From a virus, in IMG/VR virus record IMGVR_UViG_3300047478_000258, positions 1-64,000 of that record: a stretch of 64,000 nt of DNA; one strand, written 5' to 3'. The notes under the pieces were generated by a model. It was not told the origin of the DNA. It searched no databases and saw nothing but the letters and a program-made list of their open reading frames with translations. This document shows, in pieces, positions 43,175-53,112 of the stretch. Numbering within the stretch: the first letter of the stretch is position 1; each line of letters starts with the position of its first letter. Made by a program: the position numbers and the translations under genes.

Positions 43175-44076
43175 TGGCACAACCATTATCAGTAACTTAT
43201 AAGGGTTTTAAGGGCATAAATAATATAGACAGTTCCCATAGACTATCTATATTGAAGGGAAATGCTACTTACCTGAAAGATGCTGTTAACTGCAATATAG
43301 ATAAGACAGGAGCTATTGAGACAAGAGAAGGGACTACCCAGATATGGAACCACTCTACTCATAGTCTCTATACAAATGGAATACAGACTCTTGGAGTAGT
43401 TGCTGATAACTTATCTATTATAGATCCATCAGCTGGGTGGTCTCATGAGACTATCTATTCAGGTGTAGGAGATTCCCAATGGTATTATGTTTCTATAGGA
43501 GATACAATATATGCTTCCAATGGAACTCTTATAGGGTATGTAACTACTTTTTGGCATAATTTCCCTACTTCTACCCAACTATACAAGAAGACATTTCCTG
43601 CTTGTACTAACCTGGAATACTATAAATCAAGGATGTATGGCTCTATAGATAATTTAGTTATTTTTTCTGATCCAATGTGGTTTATCTCTATAGATGAGAG
43701 AAATGATAAATCATATGTTCAGAGACCCTCTACTATTACTATGATTAAGGCAGTAGATGACGGACTTTGGGTAAGTGACCAACACAATATCTTGTTCTTT
43801 AAAGGGAACTCTCCTACTGAATTTACTATGGAGTATGCAAAACCATATGGGATTATTCCTGGTACTAGCAGTACTCTTCCCGCCTCTGTAGTAATAGATA
43901 AAGAGCTATGGCATACTCCTGTTATAGCTACTACTAGCGAGGGAGTAGTAATTATGGGTGATGGAGGTAAAATTAAGAATCTGACAGAGGGAACTTACAG
44001 TATTCCACCAATTAGTAAAGGAGTCTCTTGTATAACTAGAGGCAGGATTAACCAATACGTTTCAATAGTTAAATAA
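43174..44076 (+). CDS. Tail tube/stopper-like protein, 300 aa
   Basis: One-base overlap with the adaptor. KGFKGINNIDSSHRL, a propeller-like repeat of strands (DGLWVSDQHNILFFKGNSP) and KGVSCITRG at the C-terminus resemble the P22 gp10/T7 gp12 type tail proteins that plug the portal. Supports a short-tailed phage. Confidence 0.65.
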   Translation: MAQPLSVTYKGFKGINNIDSSHRLSILKGNATYLKDAVNCNIDKTGAIETREGTTQIWNHSTHSLYTNGIQTLGVVADNLSIIDPSAGWSHETIYSGVGDSQWYYVSIGDTIYASNGTLIGYVTTFWHNFPTSTQLYKKTFPACTNLEYYKSRMYGSIDNLVIFSDPMWFISIDERNDKSYVQRPSTITMIKAVDDGLWVSDQHNILFFKGNSPTEFTMEYAKPYGIIPGTSSTLPASVVIDKELWHTPVIATTSEGVVIMGDGGKIKNLTEGTYSIPPISKGVSCITRGRINQYVSIVK

Positions 44077-44090
44077 AAGGAGGAAGCAAA

Positions 44091-44885
44091 ATGGCAATGT
44101 GGTCAACAGCTTTACGGAATTACACAAATCATCAGGGTAGTGTGAAGAATGCTCTGGCAGGTGGTAAGTTCTGCCTGTATCAGGGAACTATTCCAACAAG
44201 TGCAGATAATGCAATCGTTGGAACACTCCTAACTACCTGCACAACTGGAAGTGCAACTCTTACTCCTGCAGTAGCTCCAAGATGGACTATCGTAGGTGAT
44301 GCAGATGGAACAGGTATTGTAACTATCAATGCTCTTGCTATCCATGCAGGAACAGTAGCAGCAACTGGAACAACTGCTGGAACTCTTACAGCCATTGCAA
44401 ATGCAATTAATGCTTACAATGGTCCGATTCCTTTCAGAGCATGGTCAAGTGGGACTACTCTCTATATTGAAGGTCCAGCTGAGTTACTTCCTGTAGCTAC
44501 TACAAACGCATGGGCTATTGCAGAGAGTGGGACTATGACTATCACTTCTGCCAATACTGCTGCAGCAGCTACTGCTGGATCAAGGGCAGGTGTGGCAAGT
44601 ATCAATGGTCTTCAGTTTACTGGTTCAACTGCAGGTGTTCTTTCAACTGCAGGTGTATGGAGTGGGACTAATGCAGCTACAGGAACTGCAAACTTCTTCG
44701 TATACTATGCTAATCCTACTGATGATAGTGGTGTGGCAGATGCAACTCCTTATCATTGCAGAAGGATTATAGGTAGTTGTGGGACATATACTGGAGTAGA
44801 TTATCTCATGAAATCTACATCTCTTGTAGCAGCTGCAACTCATACAGTTGACACTTCTACTCTTACAATGGATGAGACTGAATAA
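44091..44885 (+). CDS. Structural protein, Ala/Thr-rich, 264 aa
   Basis: SD AAGGAGG. Beta-rich, repetitive Ala/Thr/Gly. Likely tail or appendage subunit. No domain recognised; the region is richer in GC than neighbours. Confidence 0.58.
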   Translation: MAMWSTALRNYTNHQGSVKNALAGGKFCLYQGTIPTSADNAIVGTLLTTCTTGSATLTPAVAPRWTIVGDADGTGIVTINALAIHAGTVAATGTTAGTLTAIANAINAYNGPIPFRAWSSGTTLYIEGPAELLPVATTNAWAIAESGTMTITSANTAAAATAGSRAGVASINGLQFTGSTAGVLSTAGVWSGTNAATGTANFFVYYANPTDDSGVADATPYHCRRIIGSCGTYTGVDYLMKSTSLVAAATHTVDTSTLTMDETE

Positions 44886-44887
44886 TC

Positions 44888-45085
44888 ATGGATACTACAA
44901 CAAACTTTGCTCTCAATAAACCTATATATGGAGAACTTGCGAGTATATGGACAGCAGGACTTAATACAAATGCTGATACCATAGATACCTATTTGGCTAT
45001 GATTCCTATTGTTCACTTTGGAAGTGTGCAGATAGGAATGGCTACTAACATAGGCAATACCATTCTAACACCTGTAGTTTACTAA
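44888..45085 (+). CDS. Tail-fibre-associated small protein, 65 aa
   Basis: FALNKPIYGELASIWTAGLNTNADTID matches the short 'NKP-x-x-G-x-x-x-x-W' motif common at the start of phage fibre proteins. Spacing 2 bp after the previous stop. Probably attaches fibres. Confidence 0.62.
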   Translation: MDTTTNFALNKPIYGELASIWTAGLNTNADTIDTYLAMIPIVHFGSVQIGMATNIGNTILTPVVY

Positions 45086-45097
45086 AGGAGATAAACT

Positions 45098-45487
45098 ATG
45101 TATGAGCTTAAAGAGTATGCAATAGCAAGAGTTGCAAGTTTGACTATTGACTTTACCAGTGTAGCTGCACAGACCCTCTATACTGTTCCGACTGGTAAGT
45201 CATTTATTCCTTGCCTTGTAGTGATTAGAAATGCTTCTGGTAACTTCAATGATGTAGTTTGCACCTTTGGAGTATCTACAGCAAAGACTGATTTCAGACC
45301 TGCAACTACATTATCAGGCATTAGTGGAACGACTAAAGCTGTTGTTCTTTACCCTAACTATAATGCCACTCCTGCAGCTGGTAGTGGTCTTATTACTGTT
45401 ATGGCAGCTGGAGCATTATTCCAGATTGATATAACAACTGGTGAAGCTATGACAGGCATAGTAGACGTATTCGGATACCTTTACTAA
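45098..45487 (+). CDS. Structural protein, 129 aa
   Basis: SD AAAGGAGAT. Beta-rich with Thr/Ala/Val; TLYTVPTGKSFIPCLVVI resembles virion attachment modules. Ends directly at the next start. Confidence 0.58.
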   Translation: MYELKEYAIARVASLTIDFTSVAAQTLYTVPTGKSFIPCLVVIRNASGNFNDVVCTFGVSTAKTDFRPATTLSGISGTTKAVVLYPNYNATPAAGSGLITVMAAGALFQIDITTGEAMTGIVDVFGYLY

Positions 45488-47296
45488 ATGGCAATTCAGT
45501 TCCGTTACAGTGGAGATAGGGATAAGGCACAGAGCCTTGTCCCTTTTGCTGTTCGGAACTTTCTTGCTGGGTTCAAACAGAGGATGGGTTTCCAGAAGTT
45601 AAAGCAGAATAAAGAAACCTATATGGATACTGAAGGTAATATTATCCAGATAACTGCTCAGAATATAACTGGAGAGAATTATCAGGTAAGTATATTTTGT
45701 CCTATAGTATCTGGTGGTATTACTTTAATTCCTAAAGTTCTTGAACCTTACATCTTAATTCTTACAACAGTATCTAATGGGTGGGAACAATACTCAACTT
45801 TAGATGGTGCTGGGAATAGTATTTATAAGTCTTACTTCTATACCTTTAAAGAGAAAGAATCTAAGATAGAAATAGTTAGAACTAAAGACTATGATATTAA
45901 TTATGCTTGTGGTCTTAATCTATCTATTCAAACAGGAACTCCTAAAGCATCTGAAGGTAATTGGTATGATGATAGTTATGTTGAAGCTGCTCCTGGAATA
46001 TATTCAGTTGTAGCAGATAACTGGTTTCCTTATGAAGAAGAGATAGGAGCTATTGACTGGCGTAGATATATGAACAGTCAAGGCACAGCTCCTGATTGGA
46101 ACTTAAAATGGGGTGACTATACTTACGGTAGTGAGAGAACAGGATTTGCTCAATTAATAGAAGGTGCTGATAGATCACAATATTATCCTAAAAGTTCTTT
46201 AATTAAAACACCTCATAGCCGTCATGCCTTTATTCTGCAAGATAAGAAGGTATATGCAAGATGGTTTTCTATAGGTAGGAGTAGATATGAAGCTGCTCCA
46301 GAATACCCATTAAACTTTACTTATGATACAGGTATAATTCAAAATTTCTGTGGAAGACTTGAGTATATCAGTCCAGCAAGAGATGGATTATTTGAGTGGT
46401 ATATAGAATCTGCATTACTGGCAGAAGATGGAGTAAATGATGGAGAGCGTATTAGGTCTTCTGAAACATGGAAAGATTTACATCCAGATATCTGCGACTG
46501 GACTTATCATGTTCCTATTGTTGCAGTAAGTCCAGAAGCTGCTTTAATAAGAAAAGTTGTGGGTGATGGAGATCAGTCAAGATGGCCTTGTGGAGATATG
46601 AATGTTAAAGAAGAACTCTTCCTCGGTAATTTAACTATTGATACTGCAGAGTATGATAGTAATACTGAATTTACTATAGGAACATTAACAGCTGATAAAA
46701 CAGTCTTAGCATTAGGATATGATTCTTGTACTTTAACTCTTTCAGGATATACTTGTCCTGAACTTTTAATAGGATGGGCAATTACTTTCCCGCCTGTAGT
46801 CCCAGGTTATGTGCATCTTGAAAGAATGGGTGATACTTGTACTTTATGGGCTGTTGGAACAGGATGTTTAGAAATAGTTGTAACTGCATCCTGTGGTGGT
46901 TGTGGTGATGTATCCCAAGTAATTACCATTGATCCTATTGGATGGTGTATACAAGGACAGTCAGTAGTTGTATCTACCTCAGATCCAGTATATGGCTGTT
47001 CTATTTGGGGTGGCCCTTTAATAGATCAGGTATTTGCTCCTCATGGAGCTACTCAATTAGATTGGCCTGCTTTAACTGTAGGAAACTGCACAGCAGGTTG
47101 GTATTATATCTTAAGTAATGCAGGATGCTGGGATCATTATTTAACTAAAACATGGAGAGTTGATATAGGAGGTGGATGTGCTGCTCCTCCTGATGGAGAT
47201 GATTTAGGAATTGGTAAAGGAACACAAATATATACTTGTTATCGAGCATCTTGCACTCATATAGGAGCTGCATGTGATGGAAGTTGGGGAATATGA
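45488..47296 (+). CDS. Large tail protein, 602 aa
   Basis: Starts at the base after the preceding stop. First 400 residues have a mixed alpha/beta fold with many aromatic residues; the C-terminal 200 are Cys- and Gly-rich (CGGCGD, TCP, GCWDH) with repeat-like Ig strands, unusual for a phage tail and possibly disulfide or metal stabilised. Overlaps the next gene by 13 bp. Function unknown; receptor-binding is possible. Confidence 0.6.
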   Translation: MAIQFRYSGDRDKAQSLVPFAVRNFLAGFKQRMGFQKLKQNKETYMDTEGNIIQITAQNITGENYQVSIFCPIVSGGITLIPKVLEPYILILTTVSNGWEQYSTLDGAGNSIYKSYFYTFKEKESKIEIVRTKDYDINYACGLNLSIQTGTPKASEGNWYDDSYVEAAPGIYSVVADNWFPYEEEIGAIDWRRYMNSQGTAPDWNLKWGDYTYGSERTGFAQLIEGADRSQYYPKSSLIKTPHSRHAFILQDKKVYARWFSIGRSRYEAAPEYPLNFTYDTGIIQNFCGRLEYISPARDGLFEWYIESALLAEDGVNDGERIRSSETWKDLHPDICDWTYHVPIVAVSPEAALIRKVVGDGDQSRWPCGDMNVKEELFLGNLTIDTAEYDSNTEFTIGTLTADKTVLALGYDSCTLTLSGYTCPELLIGWAITFPPVVPGYVHLERMGDTCTLWAVGTGCLEIVVTASCGGCGDVSQVITIDPIGWCIQGQSVVVSTSDPVYGCSIWGGPLIDQVFAPHGATQLDWPALTVGNCTAGWYYILSNAGCWDHYLTKTWRVDIGGGCAAPPDGDDLGIGKGTQIYTCYRASCTHIGAACDGSWGI

Positions 47297-47730
47297 AAAT
47301 AACTAAAGAAGTGCAATACTCAAGACCAATTTTAGATATAGCTACCTACTTATCTAAACAGCAGCCTCTTGCTGCAATAGAAGGAATCAAAGCTTTCTTA
47401 CTTGGTGATGTTACTTCCTTACTATCTAAAATTAAGTGGGCTAAGTCTACTACCAGACCATTTGGTGTTCCTACATTAATTATAGATAATGAGTATTGGT
47501 ATCCTACAGAACCATATGATGTATCTCCTATATTGGAGGATACGTTAGTAAATAAGAAATGTTCTCTTTGTAATAACTATATGACTGCTTATGAAGTAAT
47601 GATAACTTGTCCGAAAGCTAATCCTAATGGATGGAAGTCGAGACTTGAGTGTTCTAACTTAGAGTGCCTTCATGAGGAGTATTACACTAAGTATAGAAAA
47701 GAACTCATTGATGAATATGGAAAACTATAA
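47284..47730 (+). CDS. Hypothetical protein, 148 aa
   Basis: Helical N-terminal half, then CSLCNNYMTAYE and SNLECLHEEYY, Cys residues that may bind zinc. One-base overlap with the next gene. Unknown tail-region function. Confidence 0.58.
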   Translation: MGNMKITKEVQYSRPILDIATYLSKQQPLAAIEGIKAFLLGDVTSLLSKIKWAKSTTRPFGVPTLIIDNEYWYPTEPYDVSPILEDTLVNKKCSLCNNYMTAYEVMITCPKANPNGWKSRLECSNLECLHEEYYTKYRKELIDEYGKL

Positions 47731-48206
47731 TGTCATTTACAGCAAGTGGAACAGGAAGGATAAGGGTAATAGGGTTTGATAACTATGATGGTGAAAATAA
47801 CTTTATTGTCGCTTGGAAGAAGAATACATATAAAGATGATGGAACAGTTGATAGTATTGAAACTAAACTTACTTATAGGATTACAACAACTGATGCAGAA
47901 GGTAATTCAGAAACTAAGGAGACCACAACTACTCTTCCAGAGGACACCTATAATTTCTCTTGTGCTATTACTTATCCCTACATGGTTTATACTTATAGTG
48001 ATGGCAGTAGGACTATTGGAACTATTGAAAATAGAACACTTGTTGTTATCAATGTTAAAACAGGTGCAACTGGAACATTTGAGAATGAGCAGTTATTAAT
48101 GACTACAAATGATCAGCCTGATTTAACATATGAAGGTTATGAAAGATATAGAACTCTTGTAGCTTGTGGTATAAAGGAAGGTGATATAGATGGCTTGGAA
48201 CGGTAG
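47730..48206 (+). CDS. Hypothetical beta-rich protein, 158 aa
   Basis: Strand-rich with KNTYKDDGTVDSIETKLTYRITTTD; likely a virion beta-sandwich. Overlaps the following gene by 17 bp. Confidence 0.58.
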   Translation: MSFTASGTGRIRVIGFDNYDGENNFIVAWKKNTYKDDGTVDSIETKLTYRITTTDAEGNSETKETTTTLPEDTYNFSCAITYPYMVYTYSDGSRTIGTIENRTLVVINVKTGATGTFENEQLLMTTNDQPDLTYEGYERYRTLVACGIKEGDIDGLER

Positions 48207-49197
48207 TTTAGAAGACTGGGGCAGGAATGCTTGGGGACTTGAAGGAGTAGAAGAAAACTACTTTAACTTAACTATTCCTAAGCGTAGAGTATCCTTTGTT
48301 ACAGAAACATCTTCTGGAGTATTTAACTTAAAGAAGCCAAAGATAGTTTTCAATATTAACCATGCCAGTAGCTTTAATTTAACAATTCCTCATAGGGTTT
48401 TTGCACTTACAGATGCCTCTAATGGTGTTTTCAATCTGTCTATTCCCAAGAGAGTCTTCTCACTACAACAGGCAGGTCTTCTCAATGGCACTTTTGGTCT
48501 TACTATACCTAAGAGAAGGATTAGATTAGTAGAAGGAATCCCTAATAGTGGAGTATTTAACCTTACTATTCCTCACAGGATCTTCGAGTTTAGTGGAGCA
48601 AGTAGCACAAGTGGAGTCTTTACTATTCATGTTCCTAAAAGAAGGTTCAACCTTACTGATAGAGCAACTGCAGGAACTGGTGGTATTACTGAATCTACTC
48701 CAGACTGGACTCCTGATTTCTATACAGATACCCTTACATTGGTTATGAATACAGATACTTTGGATAGCCCAGTGACCTATAGCAACTGGGACTGGAATAG
48801 CATAATACAGATCAATGGTATAACATATGTATGTGATTCTACAGGATTATACCAAGTTGGAGGGACTTTGGATAAGGGAACTACCCATATCTCCTCTTAC
48901 TTTGTGATTCCTGACACAGATTTGGGATCTCCAAGTCTAAAAACTGTAACAGATATCTATTTAGGAGTAAAGGGAGGACCAGTAGGAGTGAAAACATTCC
49001 ATGATGAAACCTATAGTCTTCCTGACTCAGCCTTTAGTACCTCTGGGGAGATCAAAACCAAGAGACTATCATTTAGTAAGGGTATGAAACAGAGATACTG
49101 GGGAGTAAGAGTAGAGAATGTAGATGGTAGTGACTTTAAAATAGACTCTTTAGAACTATCTGGTAACTCTTTTATCAGAAAGATTAACCAGAGATAG
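48190..49197 (+). CDS. Fibre-like protein with FNLTIPKR repeats, 335 aa
   Basis: SD AAGGAAGG. First 150 residues contain about seven tandem repeats of roughly 25 aa built on FNLTIP(K/H)RxF/V (variants FNLTIPHRIF, FNLSIPKRVF, FTIHVPKRRF); the rest is a globular C-terminal domain. The repeats suggest a beta-solenoid or stalk, the C-terminus a receptor-binding head. Confidence 0.65.
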   Translation: MAWNGSLEDWGRNAWGLEGVEENYFNLTIPKRRVSFVTETSSGVFNLKKPKIVFNINHASSFNLTIPHRVFALTDASNGVFNLSIPKRVFSLQQAGLLNGTFGLTIPKRRIRLVEGIPNSGVFNLTIPHRIFEFSGASSTSGVFTIHVPKRRFNLTDRATAGTGGITESTPDWTPDFYTDTLTLVMNTDTLDSPVTYSNWDWNSIIQINGITYVCDSTGLYQVGGTLDKGTTHISSYFVIPDTDLGSPSLKTVTDIYLGVKGGPVGVKTFHDETYSLPDSAFSTSGEIKTKRLSFSKGMKQRYWGVRVENVDGSDFKIDSLELSGNSFIRKINQR

Positions 49198-49206
49198 GAG
49201 ACAATT

Positions 49207-50499
49207 ATGGGTACTTTTCCACATGAGATAGTTCCTTCAACCCCTCATTTAACAGGGTATGCTACAGATCCTGCTCCTTTCGTTGCAGCGAAAGCCCTTG
49301 AGAACACTGCCTTCGCTACTGATGCAGTAGCTATAGCTAACCAGTTTCTTTTGGATTGGTTGGCTTATCTTAAGACAATAACTGCTTTGGATACTACTAT
49401 TACAGTTGATCCAATCAATACAACAGTAATAGTAGACCCGATTGATACTACTATTACTCCTACAGATATCAATACAGATATAGGTATTGACCCTTTAGAG
49501 CTCATTGCAAAGATGCCTATTAGCCCCATTAAAGACTCAGATTATAACATTACTATCCCAGATGAGCTCCTCTGGATGTTCCAGAACGATAAGTTCTCAA
49601 GTACTCTTTTGGAGCAGATTAAAATCAGTCTTAACTATATTATCCTAAATGGTATCTCTATCCTTCCTAAACTTGAAACTGCTATCTATGATAGGGAAAC
49701 TGAAAGAAATACTCTTGCCAATAATGATGCTAAGGAAAAAATAGCAGATGAGTGGGCTAAGAGAGGATTTGAACTCCCTGGGGTTGGATTATTTAACATG
49801 ATGTCTCAGGTAGATATTGAATACCAGAACAAAAGACTGGATAAGGCAAGAGCTGTCGTGGAAGAGATGAGGAAGATGGAACTTCAGATGGAGCAGTTTG
49901 CCCTTGAAAATGGCAATAAGACAGTAGCTGTAGACCATGAAACTCACAAAGCTTATTATGATAGAAGCCTTGAAGCCAATAAAGCGATAGTTAACTATGG
50001 ACTTGCCATAGCAGAAACACAGGTTAAGGTTCTTGTAGCAAAGGTGCAAGCTTGGGGAGAGGATATCAAAGCTTATGCAACACAGGCAGATATCTATAAG
50101 ACTGCAGCTAACATTGCTTCTACCGAAATTGAGTCAGAAGTTAAAGTATATACTGCAAATATGCAGGGAGAGATAGCGGAAATCAACGGGAATGTAGAGG
50201 AAGGTAAGCTAAAAGTAATGGGCAGGACTGCTGAACTTGATGCTAAGGTTAAAGACCAGGCTGAGAGAGTTACTGCTCAAATAGCTGAACTTGATGCACA
50301 GACTAAGTGGCTTGCCATGAAGTATGGCTATGATACAGATTACTTCAAGGTTCTCTCTGGTATTGAATCACAGATAGCTGCAAGTGCTCTTTCCGCTTTC
50401 CATGCAAGTGCTGCACTTTCATCTTCTTCCAGCTTTGGTATTAGTAATCAGCTTCAAGTTAGTGAGAACTTTAATCACAGCCAGACAGTGAGCACTTAA
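49207..50499 (+). CDS. Helical/coiled-coil tail or internal virion protein, 430 aa
   Basis: SD GGAGAC. Residues 55-95 have short repeats (TITVDPINTT, VIVDPIDTT); residues 180-400 are long helices with Glu/Lys/Ala, consistent with a coiled coil; ends Ser-rich. Ejection or internal-core protein is likely, by size, composition and place before the giant protein. Confidence 0.62.
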   Translation: MGTFPHEIVPSTPHLTGYATDPAPFVAAKALENTAFATDAVAIANQFLLDWLAYLKTITALDTTITVDPINTTVIVDPIDTTITPTDINTDIGIDPLELIAKMPISPIKDSDYNITIPDELLWMFQNDKFSSTLLEQIKISLNYIILNGISILPKLETAIYDRETERNTLANNDAKEKIADEWAKRGFELPGVGLFNMMSQVDIEYQNKRLDKARAVVEEMRKMELQMEQFALENGNKTVAVDHETHKAYYDRSLEANKAIVNYGLAIAETQVKVLVAKVQAWGEDIKAYATQADIYKTAANIASTEIESEVKVYTANMQGEIAEINGNVEEGKLKVMGRTAELDAKVKDQAERVTAQIAELDAQTKWLAMKYGYDTDYFKVLSGIESQIAASALSAFHASAALSSSSSFGISNQLQVSENFNHSQTVST

Positions 50500-50513
50500 T
50501 GAAAACGTTTTCA
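50500..50513. repeat. Dispersed palindrome copy 19 (after stop, abuts SD)
   Basis: Exact TGAAAACGTTTTCA immediately after a TAA stop and directly before GGAGG, the SD of the next gene. Confidence 0.95.
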
Positions 50514-50525
50514 GGAGGTAGATAG

Positions 50526-51101
50526 ATGGGATTAGGCAATAGTGGGTGGGAGAGCCCAGAACAAGCTGATTATAATGCTACCTCTGGGATTTTAACTAAT
50601 AATGACAGAGCATTAGCTCCCACTTCAGCTATCCCTACTACTGAAGCTACTCCTCCTATATACAGAAATAGTGCATTAGGAGGAACTTTAAATGGAGCTA
50701 TTCCTCCATTAGCACAAGATCCAAATAGTACAGGGAATACTCCCCCAGGAGATACAAGATCCTCTGCAATTTCCCCTACTACTCAAACTTCTTTTACTGA
50801 TTCTGACCTATCTAAGTATGGAGATAAACCAGTAGAGGATACTGATCCTAATGCAAGAAACTGGGTTGGACCCTCTGGTAATGATGTATGGAAAGGATCT
50901 ACGGCTGCTATCCCTACTGCTACCCCGCAGTTTATGGCTAATAATTTTAGCAATACTACTACAGCTACTGTTCCTAATAACTTTAATCCAGTAACAGCTC
51001 CTGATTTAGCTAAGGCAGAAGATACCAGAGTAGGCTATATGGGTAATTTATTAAGCCAACTTAGAAAAAATGTTTTAAATAAAGAGTATAAAGTAAAGTG
51101 A
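50526..51101 (+). CDS. Low-complexity protein, 191 aa
   Basis: SD GGAGGTAGATAG. Rich in Pro/Thr/Ala/Asn/Ser with little predicted structure (residues 1-140), helical end. TGA stop is palindrome copy 20. Possibly an internal or linker virion protein. Confidence 0.58.
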   Translation: MGLGNSGWESPEQADYNATSGILTNNDRALAPTSAIPTTEATPPIYRNSALGGTLNGAIPPLAQDPNSTGNTPPGDTRSSAISPTTQTSFTDSDLSKYGDKPVEDTDPNARNWVGPSGNDVWKGSTAAIPTATPQFMANNFSNTTTATVPNNFNPVTAPDLAKAEDTRVGYMGNLLSQLRKNVLNKEYKVK

Positions 51102-51112
51102 AAACGTTTTCA
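51099..51112. repeat. Dispersed palindrome copy 20 (stop codon, abuts SD)
   Basis: Exact TGAAAACGTTTTCA; the TGA stops the 191-aa gene, and GAAGGAG of the next SD follows at once. Confidence 0.95.
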
Positions 51113-51126
51113 GAAGGAGTAATAAA

Positions 51127-53112
51127 ATGCCACCTATTAAATACAATTTAGAGAATGACCCTGCTTACAAACAGAGAGTAGCCAACCAAGCTATTAATAG
51201 AGAACAAATGGCTGCTAACTATGATAAGTTTGCAGCAGAAAAGAGAGGAGTAGCTAATCAACCTTCTGGTATTGACCCTGCTAAAACTGAATTTGATACT
51301 CATAGTAAGTATATAAAAGAGCAAAGAGCTGGAGTAGCAGCAGAAAGACAAGCTATTGCTACTAGGAGAAATTCTCCTGCTGGCAATATACCTCCTGATT
51401 ACAAAAGCACTTGGGCAACTGAAGTAGGTCTGGAGAAAGAAGGAAATAGATTAAAGAAGGCATCTTCTTTTACAGAGAATATTGGTAAGGGTATTGAGAA
51501 TAGGAATAAACCTATAGTAGAAGGTCTTAGAAATTCTCCTAAACAGGCAGCTCCCCCTACTCAAGCAATACCTCAAAAATGGCAAGGACCAGTAAAATAT
51601 AATCCAAATGATGTTATGCAAGGACCAGTAAAATCTACTCAATGGCAAGGTCCAATAAAATATAAATCAGGAGAAAGACTGGGACCTAGATTAGCAGACA
51701 AATTTTCTGCTTCAAATCCTGTAAGTGCAGTAAGTGAAGCACCCACAGGATTTGGTGACTTACCTGGGAAAGCTCAGAAATCTATTCCTATGGGAGAAAA
51801 GATTGCAAGAGGTGTAAAAACTGCTTGGAATAGCCCTGTTGCACAAGGAGTTAGAAAAGTAGCTGGCCCTTTAGGGGTAGCAATGACTGGAGCAGATATA
51901 TTAACTGAAGGGGTAGTTCCTATTGGTGGGGCTATGTCTGACGCAGCATATGCAGGTCCACAGGCTATAAACTCTACCCAACCTGGTTCTACAATGGGGG
52001 TCTTTAGAGCTCCAAGAGGAGCATCTCAGGCTCAGACTCTTATCCCTCAAGGTGGTTATAGAGATAATACTGCAGATATACCTAACCAAGCTATACAGAC
52101 AGGAGTAAGTCATGGTCAAGTTCCTCCTACAGGATTACCTCCTACAACTCCTCCTCCAGGAGCTCCTCTTCCTGCTGGAGTTGTGCCTGGTTCTGCTGCT
52201 GCTGCAGCAGCGGCTGCTACTCCACAGAGTAACCCTAATGTGCTGGATCAGTCAAATCCAAATAGTAGTACTTCTGGGTTTGAAAGGGGAAACCCTGCTC
52301 ATAATTCTGTTCTTAACCAAAGAGCAGATATGCAGAGGAGTGCCATACAAGATGAAGTAGCAGGAAGACCTTCTTACTACCAACCTTCTATGGGATCTAA
52401 TATAGATTCTACTTTCCAGGACAACGCTAACAGAGCTATGAATATGCGTCTTAATCTCATGTCAGATCTGCAGAGCAGACTTACAGGATTTCAGGATAAA
52501 CAAAGTAAGGATGATTTTGGAGCAGGTATGGGAGGTGCTTTTGCAAGAGGAGCTAACAGAAGAGCTATTGATAACATCCTTGGCTCTTTAGGTCAGATGC
52601 AGAATATAGGGCAGGAGTTGGAAGCAGGACAGAGAAATGCCATAACAGAACAAAGTAACTTTGCTAATCAGTCTGATGCACAGAATAGAACAGGTATTAT
52701 GGGTGGGGAACTTGCTCTTAGAGGGCAGAAGCAGGCATTTGAACAGGGTCCTGAATTTGCTGAAAAGCAAAGAGTAGCAGACCAGAATTCTGCTATTAAC
52801 ATGGAGCATTATAGATCAGCTTCTGAAGATAGAAAACTTGGATATGCTAATGCTGCAGCTATGAGACAAGATGCTTTAGATTCTGCAGAATCTAGAAAAG
52901 CAAGTGATAACGCTCTTAAAGAGATAACTCTTGATAAGGATAATCAGTTAAGGAAGTTCATAGCTGCCAGAAAATTGAAGCCTGGAACTCCCGAAGCTGA
53001 CGGTGAAATTGCTAAGTTTGCTCAAGACTATGAAGATTCTATTTATCAAAAACATTTAGGAAGAGTAAAAACCCTTAAGGGAACAGGAAATAAATCTGCT
53101 GGGGAACAATAA
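51127..53112 (+). CDS. Internal virion protein candidate, 661 aa
   Basis: SD AAGGAG. Highly charged and disordered-looking: Gln/Lys/Ala-rich stretches with WQGPxKY repeats (about residues 155-180), a Pro-rich block (PPTGLPPTTPPPGAPLP), an Ala run, and helical, Gln-rich C-terminal 200 residues. Such proteins are packed inside the capsid and ejected. Its stop touches the start of the giant ORF. Confidence 0.6.
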   Translation: MPPIKYNLENDPAYKQRVANQAINREQMAANYDKFAAEKRGVANQPSGIDPAKTEFDTHSKYIKEQRAGVAAERQAIATRRNSPAGNIPPDYKSTWATEVGLEKEGNRLKKASSFTENIGKGIENRNKPIVEGLRNSPKQAAPPTQAIPQKWQGPVKYNPNDVMQGPVKSTQWQGPIKYKSGERLGPRLADKFSASNPVSAVSEAPTGFGDLPGKAQKSIPMGEKIARGVKTAWNSPVAQGVRKVAGPLGVAMTGADILTEGVVPIGGAMSDAAYAGPQAINSTQPGSTMGVFRAPRGASQAQTLIPQGGYRDNTADIPNQAIQTGVSHGQVPPTGLPPTTPPPGAPLPAGVVPGSAAAAAAAATPQSNPNVLDQSNPNSSTSGFERGNPAHNSVLNQRADMQRSAIQDEVAGRPSYYQPSMGSNIDSTFQDNANRAMNMRLNLMSDLQSRLTGFQDKQSKDDFGAGMGGAFARGANRRAIDNILGSLGQMQNIGQELEAGQRNAITEQSNFANQSDAQNRTGIMGGELALRGQKQAFEQGPEFAEKQRVADQNSAINMEHYRSASEDRKLGYANAAAMRQDALDSAESRKASDNALKEITLDKDNQLRKFIAARKLKPGTPEADGEIAKFAQDYEDSIYQKHLGRVKTLKGTGNKSAGEQ

